This document shows, piece by piece, positions 25,846 through 32,469 of a DNA stretch of 34,392 bases. The stretch lies in contig JANXTU010000493.1 of the NCBI GenBank assembly GCA_025352235.1, positions 1-34,392 on the forward strand, written 5' to 3'. Position numbers and translations under genes: made by a program. Below the pieces are notes generated by a model. It searched no databases. It had not been told where the DNA came from and was given only the letters and a program-made list of their open reading frames with translations. Position 1 is the stretch's first letter, and every line of letters begins with the position of its first letter. Origin of the DNA: Fimbriiglobus sp. (lineage in GTDB: Bacteria; Planctomycetota; Planctomycetia; Gemmatales; Gemmataceae).

Positions 25846-26026
25846 GAAGAACAGGCACACCAACCCGCCGCAACCCCATCCTTGCGGCTCTCGGTGCCAC
25901 TGCGAGCAACCGAACGCATTTTCAGCATCCACGGAAAGCGGCGAGCCCGCGGATGCCTTTGGGCTGACACGGCTCCGCCGTCCTCCTACAGTAAGCGATT
26001 CCAATCCCACTCCTCGGAGCAGAATC

Positions 26027-26782
26027 ATGGCCGACCTCTTTCGTTTGGATGGCAAAGTCGCGGTGGTCACCGGCGGGGGCCAAGGCATCGGCGAAGCCAT
26101 CTGTCGCCGGCTCGCGGCGGCGGGGGCCAAGGTCGGCGTTTTCGACATGGCCGCGGCGAATGCCGAGCGCGTCGCCCAAGAGATCGGCGGGGTGGCGATG
26201 GTCGGCGACCTGACGAAAGAAGACGACTTGGCGCGGGTATTCGCCGAAGTCGTAGCGAAGGCCGGCCCGGTCGATATCCTCGTGAACAACGCCGGCGTCG
26301 CCAGCCGCAAGGGGCGCGACGTGGCGATTTGGGAATCGGTGCGGGAAGATTGGGAATACGTGATGAACATCAACGTCACCGGTTTGGTGCTCTGCTGCAA
26401 GGCGGTGCTGCCGGGGATGATCGAGAAGAAGTACGGGCGGATCGTGAACATCGCGAGCATCGCCGGCAAAGAAGGCAACCCGAAGATGGGGCCGTATTCT
26501 GCCAGCAAAGCGGCCGTGATCGCACTGACGAAATCGCTGAGCAAAGAACTCGTCGGCAAAGGGGACATCTGCGTCAACAGCGTCTCCCCGGCCGTGATCC
26601 AGACGCCGATCCTCGATCAACTCAGCGTCGAGCAAGTGAACATGATGCTCAGCAAAATCCCGCTCGGCCGCACGGGCAAGCCGGACGAAGTCGCGGCCCT
26701 CGTGCACTTCCTCAGCAGCGCCGATTGCAGCTTCACGACGGGCTTCTGCTTCGACATCAGCGGTGGCCGGGCGACGTATTGA
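26027..26782 (+). CDS. SDR family oxidoreductase (FabG-like)
   Basis: A 251-aa NAD(P)-dependent short-chain dehydrogenase. Cofactor glycine motif TGGGQGIG (15-22), NNAG (87-90), catalytic Ser144 (NIASIAG), Tyr157 and Lys161 (YSASK), and a C-terminal ..ISGGRATY close to the classical FDISGG end. The N-terminal beta-strand VAVVTGG and Asp40 (VGVFDMA) suggest NAD preference. ATG follows CGGAGCAG. The substrate could be a sugar or a 3-oxoacyl compound; the neighbourhood does not settle it. It stands alone, with repeats on both sides. Confidence 0.95.
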   Translation: MADLFRLDGKVAVVTGGGQGIGEAICRRLAAAGAKVGVFDMAAANAERVAQEIGGVAMVGDLTKEDDLARVFAEVVAKAGPVDILVNNAGVASRKGRDVAIWESVREDWEYVMNINVTGLVLCCKAVLPGMIEKKYGRIVNIASIAGKEGNPKMGPYSASKAAVIALTKSLSKELVGKGDICVNSVSPAVIQTPILDQLSVEQVNMMLSKIPLGRTGKPDEVAALVHFLSSADCSFTTGFCFDISGGRATY

Positions 26783-27044
26783 AATGCAATCCGCCGCAGT
26801 TCGGATGCCGGGGCGGAGCATCGTCGCCTTTCGCTCCGCGAAAGTGCGGCCTCGGCGGGGAGTGCGGGATCTAATGCCACCACGAGCGGTCCCGCCATTC
26901 GCGGAGCGAAAGGCGGCGATGCTCCGCCCGGCATCGCTCTCCCGACAGCCGGCAACGTCGGACTCTCCTTTGGAGAGAAAAGCCCGGACACCTCCAATCG
27001 ATGTGCGAAACGCGGAAAACTCACCAACGGATCAGGAGCGCACC
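26783..27044. other. Intergenic interval dominated by a long palindrome
   Basis: 262 bases between the SDR and the beta-propeller gene. The palindrome at 26805-26934 fills half of it; a small CTCTCC-TTT-GGAGAG hairpin lies near 26965-26980. The track's ORF start at 26763 lies inside the palindrome's left flank and is rejected. Confidence 0.6.
26805..26934. repeat. Long inverted repeat, 37-38 bp arms
   Basis: Arm 26805-26842 (ATGCCGGGGCGGAGCATCG..) and arm 26898-26934 (TTCGCGGAGCGAAAGGCGG..) are reverse complements with one single-base gap and one mismatch, separated by about 55 bases. The near-perfect pairing implies recent origin or maintained pairing. A MITE-like or REP-like element is likely; it may also stop transcription after the SDR gene. 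Confidence 0.8.
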
Positions 27045-28781
27045 ATGTCCACGAATCGCTGGTCCGTCCGCGTTTGGCCCGGGATCGCCATCATTGCGTT
27101 CGTCGCGTTCCTGATGATCGTCCCGTCGCTGGTCGCCCCTCGGACGATGCTGCACTTCGCCGCATTTTTCGGGGGTCCGCTGCTCGGCACGATCCTCGCC
27201 GTCGTCTGGTGGACGGCGTTTTCGCGGACGCGCGGCGGCATCCAATGGGCCGTGCTCACGCTGTTCGTGCTCCCGCTCTTCGGACTGTGCGCCTTCGAGA
27301 TCGCTGACAAGCAAATGCCGATAGGCCCGGTGATCTTCGGGGCGCCGTTCGTGTTGCTCGTTTGGGTCGCTTGGCTCGCGGTCAGTGCCCCCCTGCCCCG
27401 TCGCATGCGCCAATACGGCACGGTGGCGTCGCTCGCGGTGAGTTGGGTCGCCTTCGGTATGCTCCGCATGGACGGCACCGATGCCGATATGCTCCCCGAT
27501 TTCTCCTTCCGCTTCAGCCCGATGCCCGAAGACCGCGACGCCGACGACTTGAAGAACCGGCCGACGATCACCCCGGCGAAACCGTTGTCCGAGTCGGCGA
27601 AGGAGTCGCTCGACTGGGCCGAGTTCCGCGGGCCGAATCGCGATGGGATCGTCCGGGGGATCAGCATCGACCCCGATTGGGCCGCCCACCCGCCGAAGGA
27701 AATTTGGAAGCAGAAGATCGGCCCCGGTTGGGGCACGTTCGCCGTCGTCGGCGACCGACTCTTCACCCAAGAGCAGCGCGGTGGTAACGAAGCGGTCGTC
27801 TGCTACGACGCCGCAACGGGCGGGGAAATTTGGCGGCACTACGAGGCGGTGAAGTTCAGCGATGCCAACGCCGGCGCCGGCCCGCGCGCGACACCGACCA
27901 TCGTCGGCGGCAGGTTGTACGCGATGGGCGCCACCGGGCTTTTACTCTGTTTGAACGCCGAGAACGGCGCGTTGATTTGGAAGACGGACATCACCGTCGA
28001 CACCGGCGGGAAGCCGCCGCAGTGGGGCTATTCCTCGTCGCCGTTGGTCAGCGTGGGTGTGGTCGTCGTTTACGCGGGCGGACCGGCGAACCAAGGCACA
28101 GCGGGATTCGACGCCGGCACGGGTCGATTCCGTTGGTCGGCGGGACAAGCCAACCACGGTTACAGCTCGGCTCAGCTCGCAACTATCGGCGGCGTCGAAC
28201 AAGTGCTGATGCAAAGCGATCACGGCCTCGAAGCCTTCGATGCGAAAATGGGCGGAGTCCTCTGGAATTACAAATGGCACATCCCCGGCCTGAACCGCGT
28301 GACGCAACCGACCCCCGTTGCGCCGGGTGAGTTTCTCATTGGTACCGGCGTCGGCGGTGAGATGGGCACCCGGCGGATCAAAGTGAGCAAGACCAGCGAT
28401 TCTTGGCGGGTCGATGTCGTCTGGTCCACGGACAAATTGAAACCGTACTTCAACGACGGCATCTCCTCGGACGGCTACTTCTACGGTTTCGATGGCCCGA
28501 AATTGGTTTGCGTCGATCTCCGCGACGGCTCGATCAAATGGGGCTTGGGAACCAAATACGGGAACGGGCAAGTCCTGCTTTTGAACGATCAAAAACTGCT
28601 CGTCGTCCAAGCCGTCGACGGCAAGGTGTACCTGTTGAACGCGACGCCCGACGAACCGACCGAACTCGGCAAACTCAACGCGATCACCGGCAAAACGTGG
28701 AATCACGCGGTCGTCAACCGCGGGCGGTTGTATGTCCGCAACGGCACGTGGGCAGCGGGCTACGAGTTGAAGGGAAAGTGA
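27045..28781 (+). CDS. Membrane-anchored PQQ/BamB-like beta-propeller protein
   Basis: A 578-aa protein. Four membrane segments in the first 145 residues (VWPGIAIIAFVAFLMIVPSLV, LHFAAFFGGPLLGTILAVVWW, WAVLTLFVLPLFGLCAF, VIFGAPFVLLVWVAWLAV), then the outer part with eight-bladed propeller repeats: WAEFRGPNRDGIVRG, FAVVGDRLFTQEQRGGNEAVVCYDAATGGEIW, LYAMGATGLLLCLNAENGALIWKTD and further AxxGxxxW-type tryptophan docking repeats. Such proteins are typical planctomycete periplasmic PQQ-repeat proteins; the N-terminal membrane block is less usual. CAGGAG stands before ATG 27045. Its stop faces the cREC-like gene with only 3 bases between. No proof of PQQ binding. Confidence 0.92.
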   Translation: MSTNRWSVRVWPGIAIIAFVAFLMIVPSLVAPRTMLHFAAFFGGPLLGTILAVVWWTAFSRTRGGIQWAVLTLFVLPLFGLCAFEIADKQMPIGPVIFGAPFVLLVWVAWLAVSAPLPRRMRQYGTVASLAVSWVAFGMLRMDGTDADMLPDFSFRFSPMPEDRDADDLKNRPTITPAKPLSESAKESLDWAEFRGPNRDGIVRGISIDPDWAAHPPKEIWKQKIGPGWGTFAVVGDRLFTQEQRGGNEAVVCYDAATGGEIWRHYEAVKFSDANAGAGPRATPTIVGGRLYAMGATGLLLCLNAENGALIWKTDITVDTGGKPPQWGYSSSPLVSVGVVVVYAGGPANQGTAGFDAGTGRFRWSAGQANHGYSSAQLATIGGVEQVLMQSDHGLEAFDAKMGGVLWNYKWHIPGLNRVTQPTPVAPGEFLIGTGVGGEMGTRRIKVSKTSDSWRVDVVWSTDKLKPYFNDGISSDGYFYGFDGPKLVCVDLRDGSIKWGLGTKYGNGQVLLLNDQKLLVVQAVDGKVYLLNATPDEPTELGKLNAITGKTWNHAVVNRGRLYVRNGTWAAGYELKGK

Positions 28782-28784
28782 CAT

Positions 28785-29252
28785 TCATGAGGGTTGCCCC
28801 ACGGATAGCCTGTGGAGTCTGATCGGACCGACGATGATGCGCCTCATGGCGAAGAACCAGTCGGTTGCGATCCAAGCGGTATCGTCCATCGGGATCACCC
28901 GCTTAGTTTTCCAATCGGCGCCTCGAAGAACTTCTTGCATGGCGACGGCCGCGTTGGTGTTGCTGGTGTGAATGATCACGGGGCAGACCGGGGACCGCGT
29001 CGCCAGGAACTCGGCCACATGGCGCCCTTCGCCCGCATCGACCGGACATCCTGCCGGGCCGATCTTCATGTCGAGGTCGTTGTCGAGAGATATCACCACT
29101 GCGCGTTCGAGATCCGTTTCTAAGTAAGCGATCATCTCGGCGGATTCGTCGAAGAATCGAGTTTCGAAGGTGTAAAAACGGTCGGCGATACAGGCGCGCA
29201 TCGCGGCTCGGCGAGCCGCGTTGTCTTCGAGGATCACAATCGTCTTTGCCAT
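28785..29252 (-). CDS. Cyclic-phosphate-processing receiver-like protein (cREC)
   Basis: A 155-aa CheY-fold protein with receiver-like start MAKTIVILEDNAARRAAM and a conserved SLDNDLDMKIGPAGCPVDAGEGRHVAEFLA segment, CPVIIHTSNTNAAVAMQEVLRGADW and RVIPMDDTAWIATDWFFA. The D57 position and the His78/His95 pair match my memory of the cREC family (PF20274), which differs from phospho-relay receivers. No output domain, no kinase neighbour. The ATG at 29252 with GAGG upstream is preferred to the GTG at 29261, although the GTG would overlap the upstream stop. It pairs with the 122-aa gene just upstream. Confidence 0.75.
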   Translation of the reverse strand: MAKTIVILEDNAARRAAMRACIADRFYTFETRFFDESAEMIAYLETDLERAVVISLDNDLDMKIGPAGCPVDAGEGRHVAEFLATRSPVCPVIIHTSNTNAAVAMQEVLRGADWKTKRVIPMDDTAWIATDWFFAMRRIIVGPIRLHRLSVGQPS

Positions 29253-29257
29253 TGTCC

Positions 29258-29626
29258 TCACTCCAGTATCTGGGTCACCGAGCCGTCCGCCGGGAAAAAC
29301 CTAACCGCACCTCGATCCACCGATAAACCCTGTCGCCGCAACTCTTCGGCCACTTCTTTCAATCCCTGTTTGTCGTCGAACTGGAATGTTCCCGAGAGAT
29401 TCGTCACATCGACGATTCGACCACCACGAACGGTCATGTCCCCGGCGTACAGGGCCGGCGAACCGCCACCGAGAACTTTCGGGTGCAGATGCGGACCATC
29501 GGGTAGGACATGAATCGCTCCGACGACATCTCTCACGTAAACATATCCGCCGTCGGCGATCCTCGAATCCACCGGCCGGCTTCGCGAATCCACCGGAAAC
29601 GGTGTCGGATCGAGGGGGTATTTCAA
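29258..29626 (-). CDS. Unknown 122-aa protein paired with the cREC-like gene
   Basis: Family not named. The product contains a compact block GGYVYVRDVVGAIHVLPDGPHLHPKVLGG..LYAGDMTV..VVDVTNLSGTFQFDD and a C-terminal VRFFPADG. The beta-rich pattern with HLHPKVLG and LSGTFQFDD is recognisable as a conserved domain often seen in polymorphic-toxin and repeat-rich secreted proteins, but I cannot assign an activity. It starts with TTG (29626), with GGGAAG just upstream; an in-frame GTG 12 codons later is an alternative. Its stop lies 5 bases before the cREC ATG, so the two form one unit, cut off from the propeller gene by convergence. Confidence 0.65.
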   Translation of the reverse strand: MKYPLDPTPFPVDSRSRPVDSRIADGGYVYVRDVVGAIHVLPDGPHLHPKVLGGGSPALYAGDMTVRGGRIVDVTNLSGTFQFDDKQGLKEVAEELRRQGLSVDRGAVRFFPADGSVTQILE

Positions 29627-29740
29627 AATCTTCCCAGTTCATGGCTGCAATGAATCACCTCGCACCCTCCACAAGCCAACAAGCATTTTATTCAATATCC
29701 GAACCTTCCGCGCACGATTCGCAACAGGCCACTCGTTTGG

Positions 29741-29771
29741 AACATCCCGCCAAGTTCGCTGGCGGGATGTT
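29741..29771. terminator. Perfect 12-bp hairpin upstream of glycogen phosphorylase
   Basis: AACATCCCGCCA - 7-base loop - TGGCGGGATGTT. It lies in the 214-base divergent region between the 122-aa gene and glgP. No T-run follows on either strand, so a regulatory or repeat origin is as likely as a terminator. Confidence 0.55.
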
Positions 29772-29840
29772 CTCCGCTTCGCACTTCGCCGGAATTTCCT
29801 AAGTTACCGTCGATTCACCCCGTCGTTTCCGAGGCGTTCC

Positions 29841-32402
29841 ATGGCCCGCACCGTACGCACTTACACCGTATTGCCTTCGATCCCGGATCGCCTGAAGGCG
29901 TTGCAGATCCTCGCGTACAACCTCTGGTGGTGTTGGAACGCCGACGCCGTGGCGCTGTTCAGCAAGATCGCGCCGAAGCAGTTCGAAGAACTCGACCACA
30001 GCCCCGTCCGCCTCGGCTACGCCATCGACCAAGCCCGGCTCGAAGAACTCGTCCACGATGCCGGGTTCCTCGCCCACCTCGACCGCGTCGAAGCGGCCAT
30101 GGGCCATTATTTGCAGGCGAAGACTTGGTTCCAGGAAACGTACCCGAACGAAACGGCACTGAAGATCGCGTACTTCTCGATGGAGTTCGGCATCCATGAG
30201 AGCGTCCCCGTTTACTCCGGCGGCCTCGGCGTCCTCGCCGGGGACCACCTCAAATCGGCCAGCGACCTCGGCCTACCCCTCGTCGGCGTCAGCATGATGT
30301 ACCGCGAGGGCTACTTCCGCCAGTACCTCAACGCCGACGGCTGGCAGCAAGAGCGTTACCCCGAGAACGACTTTTTCAGCCTGCCGTTGATCGCGGAAGT
30401 CGGCGCCGACGGCAACCCGATCCTCGTGAGCGTGAGCTTGCCGGGCCGCGAGGTGGCGCTGAAAATTTGGCGCATTCAAGTCGGCCGGGTGCCGCTGTAT
30501 TTGCTCGACGCCAACATCCCGGAGAACCGGCCCGAAGACCGCGGCATCACGTCGCAGCTCTACGGTGGCGACCAAAACATGCGGATGATGCAAGAGATCG
30601 TCCTCGGCATCGGCGGCATGCGGGCGCTGCGGGCGCTCGGCAAAGAGCCGACGGTCTGCCACATGAACGAGGGGCACGCCGCGTTCAGCAGCCTCGAGCG
30701 CGTCCGCCAGTTGATCGAAGACAAGAAACTTGATTTCGCTACGGCGAGCGAAGCGGTCAAGGCCGGGACGGTCTTCACGACGCACACGCCGGTGCCCGCC
30801 GGGAACGATGTCTTCCCGCCGGCGATGATGGACCAGTACTTCACCGAATATTACCGTCAACTCGGCCTCGACCGCCGGGCCTTCTTCACGCTCGGCCGAC
30901 AGAACCCGGACGACGAGGCCGAGCCGTTCGGCATGACGGTGCTCGCCATCAAGATGGCGAACTCGAGCAACGGCGTCAGCAAGCTCCACGGCACCGTGTC
31001 GCGCAAAATGTGGAACGCCATCTGGCCGACGATCGCCAGCGTCGAAGTGCCGATCACGTCGATCACCAACGGCGTGCACACGCAGAGCTGGCTCGCCCCG
31101 GAGATGGGCCAACTGCTCGAACGCTACCTGCACATCGAATGGGAAGCCAAGCCGACGGATCACGCGGTCTGGTCGAAGATCGACCCGGTACCCGATGGCG
31201 AACTCTGGCGGACGCACGAAAAATGCCGGACGCGCCTGATCGCCTTCGCGCGGTCCCGTTTGAAGATGCAACTCACCCGGCGCGGCGCCCCGCATTCGGA
31301 AATCGCCGCGGCCGATGAAGTCCTGGACCCCGAAGCCCTGACCATCGGCTTCGCCCGCCGCTTCGCCACGTACAAGCGCGGCGACCTCGTTTTCCGGGAC
31401 GCCGCGCGGCTCGCGGCCATCGTCAACAACACCCAGCGGCCGGTGCAATTCATCTTCGCCGGCAAGGCCCACCCGAAAGATCAGGGCGGCAAAGAATTGA
31501 TCGCGCGCGTCGTGCAGAACGCCCGCATCCCGGAGTTCCGCAAGCGCGTCGTCTTCATCGAAGACTACGACATGAACGTCGCCCGCCACATGGTCCACGG
31601 CGTCGACGTCTGGCTGAACAACCCGCGCCGCCCGCTCGAAGCGTCGGGCACCAGCGGCATGAAGATCGCCCCCAACGGCGGGTTGAACCTGTCGATCCTC
31701 GACGGCTGGTGGGTCGAAGGGTGCACCAACGACAACGGCTGGGCCATCGGCGGCGGCGAGGAGTACTCCGACCTCAAGTACCAAGACGAAGTCGAGAGCC
31801 GGCTGCTGTACGAACTGCTCGAGCGCGACATCGCTCCGACGTTCTACAACCGAGGCGCCGACGGCCTGCCGCGCGAGTGGATCCGCCGGATGAAGCGGGC
31901 GATTTCGACCCTCGTGCCCGAGTTCAACACCAACCGCATGGTGCAAGAATACCTCGAGCGCTGCTACCTCCCGGCCTTCACCCGCGAGGCCAAACTGACG
32001 GCCGATCAACTCGCCCCGGCTTTGGAACTGGCCAACTGGCGCAAGCGCGTCGGCGGCGCCTGGAACGACGTGCGCGTCGAAACCGTCGAAGCCCCGACGG
32101 CCCAGACGCTCTGGGTCGGCAAAGACTTTCCGGTCAAGGTGAAGGTGGCGCTCGGCGCGATCCGCCCCGAGGAAGTGGACGTCCAACTCTACTACGGCAT
32201 CGTCGATAACAAAGGCGAGATCGGCGACCCGAAGACGGCGTCGTTGCAAGCGTCGTCGCCGCCCGATTCCAACCGCGCGGTGTTGTTCACCGGGGCCGTG
32301 CCCTGCAAGTCCAGCGGGCAATTCGGCTTCAGCGTCCGCGTGCTGCCGAAACATCCGAACTTGCCGAATGCGTTGGAACCCGGTTTGGTGACCTGGGGCT
32401 AA
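29841..32402 (+). CDS. glgP: Alpha-glucan (glycogen) phosphorylase
   Basis: An 853-aa GT35 enzyme that releases glucose 1-phosphate from glycogen or maltodextrin. N-terminal DUF3417 (LKALQILAYNLWWCWNADAVALF), then AYFSMEFGIHESVPVYSGGLGVLAGDHLKSASDLGLPLVGV, HMNEGHAAF, TTHTPVPAGND and the PLP-binding lysine in GTSGMKIAPNGGLNLSILDGWW (Lys608 by my count). It ends with a C-terminal domain (LWVGKDFPVKVKVALG). Length and blocks are normal for this shorter bacterial type. ATG follows GAGG. The DUF3417 form is common in actinobacteria and planctomycetes. Confidence 0.97.
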   Translation: MARTVRTYTVLPSIPDRLKALQILAYNLWWCWNADAVALFSKIAPKQFEELDHSPVRLGYAIDQARLEELVHDAGFLAHLDRVEAAMGHYLQAKTWFQETYPNETALKIAYFSMEFGIHESVPVYSGGLGVLAGDHLKSASDLGLPLVGVSMMYREGYFRQYLNADGWQQERYPENDFFSLPLIAEVGADGNPILVSVSLPGREVALKIWRIQVGRVPLYLLDANIPENRPEDRGITSQLYGGDQNMRMMQEIVLGIGGMRALRALGKEPTVCHMNEGHAAFSSLERVRQLIEDKKLDFATASEAVKAGTVFTTHTPVPAGNDVFPPAMMDQYFTEYYRQLGLDRRAFFTLGRQNPDDEAEPFGMTVLAIKMANSSNGVSKLHGTVSRKMWNAIWPTIASVEVPITSITNGVHTQSWLAPEMGQLLERYLHIEWEAKPTDHAVWSKIDPVPDGELWRTHEKCRTRLIAFARSRLKMQLTRRGAPHSEIAAADEVLDPEALTIGFARRFATYKRGDLVFRDAARLAAIVNNTQRPVQFIFAGKAHPKDQGGKELIARVVQNARIPEFRKRVVFIEDYDMNVARHMVHGVDVWLNNPRRPLEASGTSGMKIAPNGGLNLSILDGWWVEGCTNDNGWAIGGGEEYSDLKYQDEVESRLLYELLERDIAPTFYNRGADGLPREWIRRMKRAISTLVPEFNTNRMVQEYLERCYLPAFTREAKLTADQLAPALELANWRKRVGGAWNDVRVETVEAPTAQTLWVGKDFPVKVKVALGAIRPEEVDVQLYYGIVDNKGEIGDPKTASLQASSPPDSNRAVLFTGAVPCKSSGQFGFSVRVLPKHPNLPNALEPGLVTWG

Positions 32403-32413
32403 GCGCGGTTGAT

Positions 32414-32469
32414 CGCGACCCCCGGACGCCTTAGTCTAGAGGCGAATCCTCTCGCCTCCGGGGTCCGCG
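32414..32469 (+). promoter_or_regulatory. Nested hairpin in the glgP-cstA gap
   Basis: CGCGACCCCCGGA (32414-32426) pairs with TCCGGGGTCCGCG (32457-32469) at 11 of 13 positions; inside, GAGGCGA and TCGCCTC (32439-32458) form a 7-bp hairpin. The outer stem ends directly at the cstA ATG and includes its only GGGG ribosome site. This could attenuate or shield cstA translation. Confidence 0.45.

Larger units (their letters stand above)
25366..26026. other. Gene-free interval with two repeat families
   Basis: 661 bases between the divergent NYN and SDR genes. They hold the 60-bp element (25581-25640) with its shared block (to 25698), the long family-B hairpin (25735-25845), and a small near-perfect hairpin GCATCCACGG/CCGCGGATGC (25925-25956). 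ORFs called here by the track run through repeats and show no protein features. Promoters for both flanking genes must lie here, but none stands out. Confidence 0.65.

Noticed and set aside
25690-26874. 394-aa plus-strand ORF overlapping the SDR gene
   Set aside because: Starts in repeats and continues in the wrong frame of the SDR gene.
28785-29252. Classical two-component response regulator
   Set aside because: No output domain or kinase; the sequence after the first strand matches the cREC type better.
29301-29642. ATG-started 113-aa ORF (MNWEDFEIPPRS..) as alternative to the TTG gene
   Set aside because: Its translation after the first residues is Arg/Cys-rich noise, while the TTG frame has the conserved-looking GGYVYV..LSGTFQFDD blocks.
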